From Croceibacterium segetis (GTDB lineage Bacteria > Pseudomonadota > Alphaproteobacteria > Sphingomonadales > Sphingomonadaceae), in the NCBI RefSeq assembly GCF_011320115.1, contig NZ_JAANOZ010000021.1:1-37317 (forward strand): DNA of 37,317 nucleotides. Reading direction: 5' to 3'. The position numbers and the translations under genes are program-made. This document shows, piece after piece, positions 1 through 7,995 of the stretch. The notes beneath the pieces were generated by a model. The model did not search any database and was not told where the DNA came from. It saw only the letters and a program-made list of their open reading frames with translations. Position 1 is the stretch's first letter; each line of letters begins with the position of its first letter.

Positions 1-150
1 AATTCGCACCGCATCGGCGCTCGTCCTAGCCAGCAGCTTGTCCATCATCGAAAGGCGGACATCCTCCGCCCGCGCCAAGCTAATCCCTTCCGCGGCCGCA
101 ATCCCCCGACTGGACATTCCGCTCACATCACCGAGCCTTGCATTGTGGCT
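1..150 (-). pseudogene. Fragment of a LuxR/FixJ-type regulator HTH domain, running off the left edge
   Basis: Read on the minus strand, the frame is open to the window edge and contains GMSSRGIAAAEGIS followed by MMDKLLARTSADAVRI. These match the GMSS-x-A-I-A-x-x-L-G-I-S and M-x-D-K-L-x-A-R-S/T-x-A-D-A-V-R-I parts of FixJ/NarL-family HTH domains. The segment between them, where the DNA-recognition helix should read like RTVEVHR, is scrambled (LARAEDVRLS), and the residues before GMSS do not form the usual LTPRE helix. I infer a decayed gene rather than a working regulator. The part beyond position 1 is not visible, so a divergent but functional protein cannot be excluded. Confidence 0.45.
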
Positions 151-257
151 CTGACCCCACTGACTCCAGAGGGACCCTCGACGCTCAAAACCATCGAGTG
201 GGCAAAGAGGCAATTTGCTGCTGTATCGAAGTCCTCGGAAGCCAAAGGCGCCTCGAT

Positions 258-430
258 CTATTCTTCATCTATCGAAAGTTCCACCGCCGGTCGCTCCGCT
301 TGAGGCGTGAGCTGCAACAGGTGCGACGCGTGGCGCAGCTCGTTTTCCACGCCCGGCAGCTCGCCTCGGGCGATCATTTCAATACGACGAATCACAGAGT
401 CGCCTCGAGCGACTCAACGTGATCGGCCAT
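258..430 (-). pseudogene. Frameshifted small hypothetical gene
   Basis: An ATG at 430 (minus strand) has a good upstream GGGGGTGAT ribosome site and starts MADHVESLEATL before hitting TGA. In the next frame the sequence continues without a gap as IRRIEMIARGELPGVENELR, then HASHLLQLTPQAERPAVELS and a short acidic tail to TAG at 258. Adding one base near 396-400 restores a single acidic, helical protein of about 57 residues. I do not know its function. Either the gene is broken or the sequence has an error there; a shorter protein from the ATG at 377 is also possible. Confidence 0.4.
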
Positions 431-607
431 TATCACCCCCAGTCTGCGGCACGACTTACTGCGCAGATCTTATCTGCACCTTCGTGTGCCCGAAACCCCT
501 GTGACGGGATCGATCCTCGTTGGAATAAGTAAGTAGAGTGCCGCGACTAGCGATATCCCGATTTACTCGCGAGATCGCTGAGCACGCCAGCGAAGGCGCG
601 CGGAGGA

Positions 608-657
608 GATACGTACCATTACCTACGTAGTGATAATTGGAGATAAGGGATATCCCG
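608..657 (+). promoter_or_regulatory. Putative promoter/operator region of the FixJ-like gene
   Basis: Two TACGTA hexamers lie at 610-615 and 624-629, 14 bases apart. A GATAAT sequence resembling a -10 box is at 632-637, and a perfect 10-base palindrome GGGATATCCC is at 648-657. The paired hexamers sit where an upstream promoter element or regulator site would be. Autoregulation by the adjacent LuxR-HTH protein is possible but only inferred. Confidence 0.35.
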
Positions 658-709
658 CAAGATAGACGATAGGAAAGCGCATAGAGTCTGGCTCGAAAAG
701 GAGGATTCA

Positions 710-1342
710 ATGGTTAATCGCGTTCACGTTATCGACATGGATGTTCGACGGAGAGCACGCGTATCACGCGAGTTGAATGGCTTTTCTGTTCACACCGAGA
801 TTTACGAGGATGTCCGCGAATTCCTCGAGGTCGCGCCGAGCACAGGACTAATTCTGGCAGCGAATAGCTCCGACCCGGCCGAACACCACCTCGCCGAGAT
901 CATAAGAGAACTCGGCATTCACCTTCCGGTAGTTGGTTATGCCGAAGAGCCCTCCACCGAAGAAGTCGTCGAAGCCATGATAGCTGGAGCGGCGGGTTTT
1001 CTCCGGTGGCCGTTTGGCAATCGGGAACTCGTCGCGATGCTGAACAGGATTTCAAAAGAAGGCGAACAGCGCCTTCGACGTGAACGCATACTCGCGCAGG
1101 CGAGAGCGCGGGTCGCAACGCTGAGCCCTCGTGAGAGAGAGGTCCTCACCGCGCTTATTGCTGGACAGTCGAACAAGCAGATTGCGCAGATGCTGAATAT
1201 CAGCCCGCGCACGGTCGAAATTCACCGCTCCAATATGATGACCAAGCTGCGGGCTCGATCAGTCGCCGAGGCCGTGAAGACCGGCCTATATGCAGGGCTC
1301 GACGACGATTCGAACGCCCAGCATTTGGGCGAGGCCGCCTAG
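710..1342 (+). CDS. FixJ/NarL-family response regulator with degenerate receiver domain
   Basis: This is a 210-residue protein with an AAAAGGAGG ribosome site just upstream of the ATG. Residues 1-120 have the fold pattern of a receiver domain (VHVIDMD start, LPVVGYA, GAAGFLRWPF). The phosphoacceptor Asp expected near residue 50-51 is Ala (LILAAN), and the conserved Lys before PF is Trp100, so phosphorylation signalling is unlikely. Residues about 136-195 form a complete LuxR-type HTH: LSPREREVL, then NKQIAQMLNISPRTVEIHRS and a helix ending LRARSVAEAVK. It is therefore a DNA-binding regulator that probably does not depend on a histidine kinase. No kinase gene is next to it. Its target is unknown; the paired TACGTA boxes in its own upstream region are candidates. 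Confidence 0.85.
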   Translation: MVNRVHVIDMDVRRRARVSRELNGFSVHTEIYEDVREFLEVAPSTGLILAANSSDPAEHHLAEIIRELGIHLPVVGYAEEPSTEEVVEAMIAGAAGFLRWPFGNRELVAMLNRISKEGEQRLRRERILAQARARVATLSPREREVLTALIAGQSNKQIAQMLNISPRTVEIHRSNMMTKLRARSVAEAVKTGLYAGLDDDSNAQHLGEAA

Positions 1343-1736
1343 TGTCAAAACGGCGAACAGCGTTGCCATTCCATGCCAGACTTGCGGCGAAGCAGTCATC
1401 TTGGGCGAGGCCGCCCAGTCAATTAGCTGGATCGGACTCCGCAAGGTTTCAAAAGGATCCAGCAGCGGTTTGGTGAAAGACAGACACGGCCGGTTTGCGC
1501 CGGCGTGAATGGCAAATGTGACCGAAGGCAGACCTACCCCAGTCCGCTTTCTCTCAACGTTGCCGTTCAACCATTCGTCTTGTGTCCTTTCGTCATTCAA
1601 GCTCGTGCAGCGCCAGACCTCATCGCCTGTGAAAAATGGAGCCTAATGGTGAACCCATTCGGGACGCCGCCACCGTCGGTCTTCCTTGGCCTAAGCCGCC
1701 GAGCCATAGCGGGACCGTCGAACGAAAGGAGTGGCG
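1343..1736. other. Intergenic stretch, no recognised gene
   Basis: No reading frame here resembles a known protein. A 17-of-18 direct repeat (TTGGGCGAGGCCGCC core) occurs at 1325-1342, the 3' end of the regulator gene, and again at 1401-1418, which hints at a small local duplication. The last bases hold the ribosome site of the next gene. Confidence 0.4.
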
Positions 1737-2072
1737 GTGACTGACATAGTCAATCCCGAGGCCAGGGGAAAACGGCGACAAGCTCCTTCGACCGCTCCAG
1801 AGCTCGCGACATTCACGATCAGCCGGCTTACCGAACTCGTGGTCGTGCTCTTCCGAGACTATGTGGGCTACGACTCCGCCGCGTTGAGGCACAGAGCGGA
1901 AGGGCAAGCTATGTTGTTGGCTTTAGGTGATACGGTTGCCGAGCACGGCGATGCTGAATTGACGCGCGTCCTGCACCGCTTTGCTGCGTTGATTGACACT
2001 CAAGACCGGACACAGAAGGAGGCGCTCGACCGACCGCGAAAATGCAGGGCAACTTTGTCATATGAGTGGTGA
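1737..2072 (+). CDS. Hypothetical protein (111 residues)
   Basis: I choose the GTG at 1737 because the AAAGGAG ribosome site at 1725-1731 is about six bases upstream; the GTG at 1731 would abut it. The protein has a basic N-terminus, then an amphipathic helical region with repeated Leu/Ala (LVVVLFRDYVGYDSAALRHR, LALGDTVAEHGDAELTRVLH) and a basic C-terminus. There is no signal peptide or membrane segment. I do not recognise a family. It could be a small cytosolic regulator. The last part (after LIDTQDRTQKEALD) looks unlike the rest and may be read-through of a damaged 3' end. Confidence 0.5.
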   Translation: MTDIVNPEARGKRRQAPSTAPELATFTISRLTELVVVLFRDYVGYDSAALRHRAEGQAMLLALGDTVAEHGDAELTRVLHRFAALIDTQDRTQKEALDRPRKCRATLSYEW

Positions 2073-2369
2073 GCAAGCTTTAGGCATAGCTGTGCTCGGC
2101 GGTGGGCCGAGATCGGTCCGGAGTCGCGAATAGCGGTCGCCGGGGGTCGTTAGCGGACGCTTGGCACCTGTTGACTACCAACGCGCAAAGACTCAAAGCC
2201 AGGAGCCACACCTCGCGCCGTAGTTTCGGCCGCGATCTGGTCCAAATCAGGCGTATTACGTACTTTCTGGTTGCTCGGCCGCGCACGCTGAAATGGCGAG
2301 TGCGCGGCAGATTACGCCGCGCTCGCCAGCTTCCGCTGAGCTGCGCAAGTCTTCTTGGTATTCCGAACG

Positions 2370-2938
2370 CGCCGCGGGCGGTCATCACCGAGGCGTGCCT
2401 CGTTGCGCGCGAGTGGCCCAAGTTATCGATTGCGGTGAACCTTTCCCCGATACAGTTCTGCGACGAAGGCTTTGCCGACCGGCTGTGCCGGATCGTCAGC
2501 GCGGCCGGCGTGAGCCTGCGCCATACCGAACTTGAAGTGACCAAAGGTGTCGCGCTGGATTAGAATGAAAGTGTACGCGGCGCGCTTCGCAGGCTACGCG
2601 AGGCGGGATTTTGCATTGCCCTCGACGACTTCGGTACGGGCTACTCCTCACTTAGCTACCTGCGCGATTTCGAGGTCGACCGAATCAAGATCGACAAGAG
2701 CTTCGTTCAGAGCCTGGGTCATACGCTGGATGCGGCGGCAATCGTCACCACGGTTGTTTCCCTGGGCCACGCGATGGGTCTGCAAGTCACAGCCGAAGGT
2801 GTCGAAACCGCCGATCGGCGAACGTTTCTGCGCAGCGCCGGGTGCAATTTGCTTCAAGGCTTCCTTTTCTCAAAAGCGGTGCCGGCGAATGAACTAGCCG
2901 GAGCCTTGGAGCGCCATCGACACGCCTTGACTGTCTGA
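2370..2938 (+). pseudogene. EAL-domain c-di-GMP phosphodiesterase, 5'-truncated, with an in-frame stop
   Basis: The frame encodes AVNLSPIQFCDEGFADRLCR and TELEVTKGVALD, then an in-frame TAG at 2561-2563, then continues in the same frame with NESVRGALRRLREAGF, IALDDFGTGYSSLSYLRDF, DRIKIDKSFV, VTAEGVET and LLQGFLFSKAVP to TGA at 2936. These are ordered hallmarks of EAL domains (ExTE helix, DDFGTGYSS, KIDKSF, EGVET, QGF). The N-terminal third with the EAL signature itself is missing; upstream translation (to about 2100) shows no GGDEF or sensor. In intact relatives this enzyme hydrolyses c-di-GMP to pGpG. Here the truncation plus the nonsense codon make function unlikely. Confidence 0.85.
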
Positions 2939-3236
2939 TCCTTCTGCCAAGTATCGCGCAAATTTGCTTCCCAGCCGCGCGCGAAGGCACCGAGAGTTGC
3001 TGATGGGGTCGAAGCGGAGAGTCCGCTTGCCCGCCTTTGTGTCCGGAAGCGGACCGTCGCCTGTCGGTCTTCGAGGTCGTTGGGTTTATGCCGCGACGTG
3101 GCGGCTTGGTGTGGGCGGCTGGCAGGCGACAGGTGGGAAGAGCGGCGACCTCCGCCGCTGACCTGCCCCGCCGGCATTTCGAGACTCCAGCCGATGTGCT
3201 ATGATTAAAAGGTGGTCGCTGCCGAGGGGGGATCAC

Positions 3237-3620
3237 GTGCGCAAATATCTGTCTTTGGCGCTTGCGGGCGCCGCGTTGGCTGCGTGCCAGCAACAAACCG
3301 CTCCCAAGCCGAGCGCCAACGGCGTTACCACCGAGACCGTAACTTCCACCAGCGCGCCGGTGGCAGATTCCGGCACAACTGCGACAGGCAACGGTGCGCC
3401 GGCCGCCGGCGCTGCCGTTGTGGCCAATACCGCCGGACCCAGCGTCGCCAAGGGCAGCGCCCAGCCGCTCAGCGGCTACGACTGGGCTGAAGCGCATCAC
3501 ATCGACGATGAGGGGAGCTGCACGGTCGGCGACGACGACTTCAAGGAGGGCTGCAAGCTCTATGTACAGGAAAAAGCCATCGAAGAGGGCGAAAGTGAGT
3601 TCGAGAGCGACGGCGGATAG
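3237..3620 (+). CDS. Small lipoprotein, low-complexity with acidic C-terminus
   Basis: The GTG at 3237 is preceded by GAGGGGGG and gives a clean lipoprotein signal: VRKYLSLALAGAALAAC, with LAAC as lipobox and the lipidated Cys near residue 17. A Thr/Ala/Ser-rich stretch (residues about 25-70) follows, then a folded-looking, acidic end (SGYDWAEAHHIDDEGSC, DDDFKEGCKLYV) with two Cys that could form a disulfide in the periplasm. I do not recognise a family. The earlier ATG at 3201 would add a basic leader and has no better ribosome site. It stands alone, with no operon partner. Confidence 0.65.
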   Translation: MRKYLSLALAGAALAACQQQTAPKPSANGVTTETVTSTSAPVADSGTTATGNGAPAAGAAVVANTAGPSVAKGSAQPLSGYDWAEAHHIDDEGSCTVGDDDFKEGCKLYVQEKAIEEGESEFESDGG

Positions 3621-3839
3621 GATTGGCCGGCCAAGCAGGTCGTTGGCGCGACAGGGCCCGCGATGGTTGAAGGCCGATCGGCAGCATTGCCGCGCGAGTC
3701 AAACCAACTGGACCGGTCCGCTAACGGCTCGGTTAGCGATTAACTCGCGCTCGACGCTCCATCCCAAATCTGGACGGGCCGAGCATTCCCTTTCCATCAG
3801 ACGCGATTGTGAGGTTTCTGTTGGCTGAAAGGTCGAACG

Positions 3840-4082
3840 ATGCACCTCGACGATGAAGAGTTTTGCCGCGCTCGGATGCTCGAAGAGTTAATGCGGGCGC
3901 AAACAAGCCCCGGAGAGGTGAAGCAATTTCATCTCAGATGGGCTGCTCTCTATGAGGAGAGACTCCGCGAAGTCGCTCTGCCAAAAGAGAACCTCGAGGA
4001 TCGCAAATGCAATCTGGGGCAGGCACTGGATGGGCCTGCGAGTTCTTATGACGCAGCCCGGAAAGGGCACTCGCCGGCATGA
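3840..4082 (+). CDS. Hypothetical protein, first gene of a PilZ unit
   Basis: This 80-residue charged protein starts at an ATG with GAAAGG seven bases upstream. The N-terminal half is helical (MHLDDEEFCRARMLEELMRA, HLRWAALYEERLREVALP). It lacks signal peptide and membrane segments. Its TGA overlaps the ATG of the PilZ gene (ATGA at 4079-4082), so the two are probably translated together, and it may work with that c-di-GMP-binding candidate. I do not recognise a family. Confidence 0.55.
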   Translation: MHLDDEEFCRARMLEELMRAQTSPGEVKQFHLRWAALYEERLREVALPKENLEDRKCNLGQALDGPASSYDAARKGHSPA

Positions 4083-4474
4083 CTGCCCAAATTGTAAGCT
4101 TGGCAGCGTACCGTGCCATCGCGGGCAAGATTGGCATGTCCTCAGGAACACATATCAAGCGGGCCAGGCCTGTCCCGGACCGCAGGAAACAGCCACGCTT
4201 AGGAGAGCTACGAGCTGACCGCCGCGATGAGCCGCGTTACTGCGTGGAAGGCAGATACAACCCAGCCATCATATTGGGGAACGGCAGGGTGAATCTAGCC
4301 AATGTCTCCCGCAATGGGCTCATGATAAAAGCAGATCTTCCGGCGAGGCCCGGCATTAGAATGCTCATTACACCCATCGGTTGCCGGCCTGTATCGGCTA
4401 GGTTGGTTTGGAAGCGCGATGGATGGGCCGGGCTCGAGGCCCCTCTAGTCTCGGTGGAGTTGCACCTCCTCTAG
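4079..4474 (+). CDS. PilZ-domain protein
   Basis: The PilZ core runs from about residue 45 to 125. It has an RxxxR motif (RDEPR), then NVSRNG matching the (D/N)xSxxG motif, and a closing strand VSARLVWKRDGWAGLEAP. Both c-di-GMP-contact motifs are present, so binding is plausible. The N-terminal 40 residues are basic and not part of the domain. The start codon overlaps the stop of the upstream gene. No output domain is attached, so it likely acts by protein contact. Nothing local shows its target. Confidence 0.75.
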   Translation: MTAQIVSLAAYRAIAGKIGMSSGTHIKRARPVPDRRKQPRLGELRADRRDEPRYCVEGRYNPAIILGNGRVNLANVSRNGLMIKADLPARPGIRMLITPIGCRPVSARLVWKRDGWAGLEAPLVSVELHLL

Positions 4475-4767
4475 AGCACTCGACACCGGTCAGCCCGCTG
4501 CCCCTCCGGGCGATATTTGCGGCGGCTTAAGCGAAGTACGTGGTCACCGTTCCCCAATGAACGCGTGAGTGGGAAGCGCTAGCGCACAGCTAGACATCGA
4601 GAGCAGACGTTCAACTTCTCAGAGATTTGTTTTCGATACTGGACAGTCCGCATTCGGTCTGACGCTGCCATTCCGCCGAGCACGATCTTCCAGTCATCTA
4701 GACTGAGCAGGGGCAGCCGAGCTCGATCGTTCGACAGAGAGACGGGCGAGCGTTCTAATTTCCAGTG
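4475..4767. other. Intergenic stretch between converging genes
   Basis: No gene is visible. A weak hairpin (GCCCG at 4493-4497 with CGGGC at 4507-4511) lies just after the PilZ stop and could help end its transcript. The rest has no pattern I can assign. Confidence 0.3.
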
Positions 4768-4792
4768 GAGGGGTGGGCTCAGCCCACCCCTC
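4768..4792 (-). terminator. Hairpin terminator after the OmpA-family gene
   Basis: A perfect 12-base inverted repeat, GAGGGGTGGGCT at 4768-4779 and AGCCCACCCCTC at 4781-4792, sits six bases past the stop of the OmpA-family gene. There is no long T-run on the minus strand; on the plus strand the hairpin is followed by TGGTTTTA, so it may act in both directions. Confidence 0.6.
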
Positions 4793-4797
4793 TGGTT

Positions 4798-5703
4798 TTA
4801 CAGACCATCGACGGCCTTGCTGACCATGATGTTCACTGCGACGCGGCGGTTCTGCGCCCGGCCTTCGGGCGTGCTGTTGTCCGCCGCCGGATCGGCTTCG
4901 GACATCCCCGTCGGGGTGAGCATGCGATACGGTGCCCAGCCGCACTTCTGCTGCAGGTAATTGACGACGCGGGCGGTCCGCCGTTCGCTGAGCGTCTGGT
5001 TGAAGTCCTCGCTGCCGGTCGCATCGGCATAGCCGACCACCAGCAGCAGGGCGTTGTCGACCCCCTTGGCCTGCTCCGCGGCGGCGCACAGGTCGCCCTC
5101 GGCCTTGTCAGACAGTGCCGCCTTGCCGGTGTCGAAGTAGACGTTGGTCGTGCCCTTGATGTCGTATTGGTCGATATCGCCGACGCGCCCGCGCAGCGCC
5201 TCGGTCGCCGCCGCGTTCGAGGCGATCGCCCGGTCATGCTCGCCGAAGCGCTGCGCGGTGCCCGTGCGGATCATGGACGCGGTTTGCAGGTTGCTGTCCT
5301 TGAACTTGATCTGGCTGGCCACCAGGCCACCGTGCCACTGCACCGTCTTCACGCTCACCGGCAGCCCGTTGAGCAGGGCTTCCGCGCCGAGCTTGGTGCG
5401 ATTCAGGCCGAGGAAGCCGCCCTTGCTGCTGATCCGGGTGCCTTTGGAGATCAGGATCGCCGCGTTCGTGCCGTCCGCCGCGGTGACCTGCACCTGGTTG
5501 CCCTGACGCGCGGAAATGGTCCCTTCGACCTCCGGCCCTTCGGTCAAGCCGGCCAGGTCGGCCGGCGGCACGGCGCCGGTCACGTAGATCTGCGATGCGT
5601 CGTTAGCCGGAGCCTGCTGCTGCGCAGACAGCCCGCCCCACGCGGGCATGGTAAGCGCGGCTAGCAGGAAAGGAACCGTCGACCGTGGGGACAGATTGCT
5701 CAT
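4798..5703 (-). CDS. OmpA-family outer membrane/peptidoglycan-binding protein
   Basis: About 301 residues. The N-terminal signal peptide ends near GGLSAQQQA. Residues about 55-130 resemble a DUF5666-like beta domain (VEGTISARQGNQVQV, GTRISSKGG). Residues about 185-300 are an OmpA C-terminal domain: NVYFDTGKAALS, VVGYADATGS, TLSERRTARVVNYL and AQNRRVAVNI. This domain binds peptidoglycan diaminopimelate non-covalently, so the protein likely links wall and outer membrane. There is no transmembrane barrel of OmpA type. Two adjacent starts are possible (GTG 5706, ATG 5703); GGAG upstream serves either. It is monocistronic with a strong hairpin downstream. Confidence 0.85.
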   Translation of the reverse strand: MSNLSPRSTVPFLLAALTMPAWGGLSAQQQAPANDASQIYVTGAVPPADLAGLTEGPEVEGTISARQGNQVQVTAADGTNAAILISKGTRISSKGGFLGLNRTKLGAEALLNGLPVSVKTVQWHGGLVASQIKFKDSNLQTASMIRTGTAQRFGEHDRAIASNAAATEALRGRVGDIDQYDIKGTTNVYFDTGKAALSDKAEGDLCAAAEQAKGVDNALLLVVGYADATGSEDFNQTLSERRTARVVNYLQQKCGWAPYRMLTPTGMSEADPAADNSTPEGRAQNRRVAVNIMVSKAVDGL

Positions 5704-6094
5704 CACTTGGCTACTCCAAATTGGGACGGACTAATACATTCGCGACTATTCGTCGGTGGCCACCGCAATGGCGCGCCGGGTAATCGGAACTTGTTGCGAC
5801 CCGAAGGATAAATTGTGCGCGGTAGCGTTCAGCTTGGGACTTTAGACGCCGACTGTTCGCGTTAACCTTGCCGCCAGATGAACATTCGAGGCCAAGTCGC
5901 TAACTTTGGAGGCGACCCGAGCGTGGCCAGCGGTGAACTGAACGGGAACGCGTGTCCATTGCCCGCGAAATCCGATTGGATCCCTAGCTTCTTTCGAGAT
6001 CGCAAAGGCCTGACGGTTCGCTAAGAACGTCGCGCTGCCAACGGCAGTCGGCCCGCTATCGCCCAATTTGACACGCTGGCTGGCACTACAGGGG
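5704..6094. other. Upstream region of the OmpA-family gene, no gene seen
   Basis: This stretch holds the upstream region of the minus-strand OmpA-family gene. A GTTAACC sequence at 5861-5867 resembles a CtrA half-site. The open frame on the minus strand (5842-6246) shows no family features in this part. Confidence 0.3.
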
Positions 6095-6240
6095 GCGTGC
6101 GAGCACAGGCGTTGGAAACGGAGGCGTTCTGCTTCGGAGCGCCGTGCGCATCGCGCCGCCAACCGCAAAGAAGTCGATATGCAGCATCGCCTACATCGCT
6201 GGGTTCCGGCACCCCGATCACCGCCGCCGCAACGCTGCAA
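6095..6240 (-). pseudogene. Decayed PEP-CTERM C-terminal sorting domain
   Basis: On the minus strand one frame reads VAAAVIGVPEPS, and a second frame, 10-15 codons on, reads DFFAVGGAMRTALRSR. Put together they match the PEPxxWA-CTERM pattern VPEPxxWAxxxxGFxAVGGAMR seen intact in the gene at 36090-36692 (GFAAVGGAMRAKRR). Where the Trp codon TGG should be, the sequence has TAG in a shifted frame. The N-terminal secreted part is absent upstream. This is a relic of an exosortase substrate gene. Confidence 0.6.
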
Positions 6241-6337
6241 CCGCACTTGCTAATCCGGCGACGTTCAGACACGGTGGAACGGACACCAGATGGGGTTGGC
6301 GCTCATTTCCCTGAGTTGATCGAGTCGCCATTTTGCA

Positions 6338-6878
6338 TCAAGCGGCCCCGGCCGCGATCGTCGCGATGCCGGTCAACTCGATGACCCAGTTCCATCGACG
6401 GCGCAAAATGTTTTGATTCAGCCACGGGTCGACATGATGGAATGATGCGGCGCGCACGACCACAAGGGTCGAGGTAAGGGGCGAAGCCCAAGAGCGCGAG
6501 CTTTAGCGGTGGGGAAGCACTCCGCATCCGCCCCAGCCGCAACGACATGACGGCAATGCCTGTGCTTGCCGTCATGCCAACGAAGGCCTGTTGATAATGG
6601 CATCGTCGTCATTACCATCCTTCGAGCTGGGCCGCGCCGCGACCCGCTTCGGTAAGCAGAGATTGAAGTTCAAGCTGCTTATTGATCCCTAGAATTAGCA
6701 AAACGACCGAGATCGCCAGCCAGAACCGCCGTTCCCGATCGACTGAGCGAGCGCGATCGACAGTTCTTGCCGCGGCAGCGGCACACGACCCCGCGGCTGC
6801 AAGATGAGCAACGATTGTGGAACAGCCCAAGGGGGAAAGGTCGCCAACTCCGGCCGACCATCGGATGTTTATTGGCAA
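6338..6878 (-). pseudogene. Decayed polytopic membrane protein gene
   Basis: Pieces in successive minus-strand frames read as one membrane protein. The first, from 6878, has AARTVDRARSVDRERRF, WLAISVVLLILGINKQLELQ and a TAA after LEGW. The next frame has FVGMTASTGIAVMS and PPLKLALLGFAP. A third has TLVVVRAASFHHVDPWLNQN and WNWVIELTGIATIAAGAA to TGA at 6338. I recognise the order of these segments from a sphingomonad hypothetical membrane protein: ERRFW...GINKQLDLQ, KLALLGF, RAASFHHVD, WNWVIELTGI. At least one stop and one frameshift break it. The true start upstream of 6878 is unclear. Confidence 0.65.
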
Positions 6879-7350
6879 AGCGTAGTTTCACCGCAGACGA
6901 TCGTCCACCGTTGGATATCCGAATACGGGCCGAGGTCCGCAAGGGCTACGGCAGACGTACGAGCAGAAAACTTATCGCAGTGCGTTTCAAAATGGGATTC
7001 TTATCAGCAAGTCTAGCGCTGCGGGTTTCCATCGCGAGGCGCTTGTCGTATTGGCATTAGGCAAGCTGAGGTAGCTCAGCCGGGTGTTGGCATGAGTCGA
7101 ATGCTCGCCGACCGCTAAAAAAGGAAAATAGGCGACCGGCTAAACCAGGCAAAAGTGTTCTCGGGCGGTCCTTGGGTTTTCGGCGGAGAAAAGAGTCGTT
7201 GGGATTTCGTGTTAGAGGAGATGAGTGATCTTCCCTCGCCATAATACGGCGCAGCACTGTCACCGGTGGCGACGCGAAGCGTCGGCCCTCGGTGTTTTCT
7301 CGGCAAGGCATTACTGGCCCGTCAAGTCCAGGTAGCGAATGGGAGTCTCG
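6879..7350. other. Intergenic stretch, no recognised gene
   Basis: Its left part may hold the unrecognisable 5' end of the decayed membrane protein. The sequence GGTAGCTCAGCCGGG near 7070 resembles the start of a tRNA but has no matching anticodon or T arms. The right end is the upstream region of the PEP-CTERM gene. Open frames on the minus strand (7057-7311) are rich in Arg/Pro and look non-coding. Confidence 0.35.
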
Positions 7351-7995
7351 ATGACAGATAAGCTCGCCGCGGCAAATCCCAAACGCAGGGCTGCGTGGCG
7401 CGTCGCTTCCGTTCTAGCGGTTGCTGCTAGCTCGCTCGGTGTGGCGGAGCTAACTTGGGGAGACGACCGCATCCCTGGCAGGCCCATCGATAGCGTTATT
7501 CGCTTATTGGAAGGCCGCTCACCCGGCGAACGTAGTAGCGCCGCCCTGACCAAGATGAAAAAGCGGGTGTCGAAAGATAGGACTGAAGAGTTGCACCAGC
7601 GTGTACTGGGCAAGGTGTTCCCACCAGTTCCGCCGGCAATCGTGCCGCCTGAAGATCTGCTTGCCAATCCTCCCCTATTGGACTCAGCTGAGTTCGAGTA
7701 TCCTCCCATCGCGCTTGCCGGAACGGCTGAGGACATTCGAATACCCGCTGGCCCTGCGGTCTATTATGGTCCTCCTGTTGGAGGGGGCTCTGGCGGCGGC
7801 AATGGTGGCGGGAGCGGCGGAGGTGGGTCCGGTGGGGGCCCCGTTGTTACTCCGGTGGTCCCTGAAGTGCCGTCGGCAGTGCCGGAACCGGAGACATGGG
7901 CGCTCATGCTGCTCGGCGCGGCCCTTTCCGCTGCCGCGTTAAGGCGCGGTAGGTCTTCGCAGCGGCGGCGAGCGGCCGTCGAAGCTGATGCTTAA
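7351..7995 (+). CDS. PEP-CTERM (PEPxxWA type) secreted protein
   Basis: The ATG at 7351 has GGGAG five bases upstream; the ATG at 7339 is also in frame. The protein has a basic N-terminus and a hydrophobic segment (VASVLAVAASSLGVAELT) acting as signal, a charged middle, a Pro-rich part, and a Gly/Ser linker at about residues 145-165. It ends with the sorting signal AVPEPETWALMLLGAAL, a short hydrophobic helix and an Arg-rich tail. Such signals are processed by exosortase-type enzymes encoded elsewhere. The role of the mature protein is not evident. The last codons overlap the start of the L,D-transpeptidase gene by eight bases, so the two are probably co-translated. Confidence 0.8.
   Translation: MTDKLAAANPKRRAAWRVASVLAVAASSLGVAELTWGDDRIPGRPIDSVIRLLEGRSPGERSSAALTKMKKRVSKDRTEELHQRVLGKVFPPVPPAIVPPEDLLANPPLLDSAEFEYPPIALAGTAEDIRIPAGPAVYYGPPVGGGSGGGNGGGSGGGGSGGGPVVTPVVPEVPSAVPEPETWALMLLGAALSAAALRRGRSSQRRRAAVEADA

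Noticed and set aside
456-710. 84-codon minus-strand open frame upstream of the FixJ-like gene
   Set aside because: It covers the promoter and ribosome site of the intact regulator and has no protein features.
1325-1418. 17-of-18 direct repeat TTGGGCGAGGCCGCC
   Set aside because: Only two copies, 76 bases apart, one inside the end of a gene; not enough to call an attachment site or mobile element.
7065-7105. tRNA-like GGTAGCTCAGCCGGG sequence
   Set aside because: It resembles a tRNA D-arm start, but no anticodon stem, T arm or matching acceptor stem can be built in the next 80 bases.
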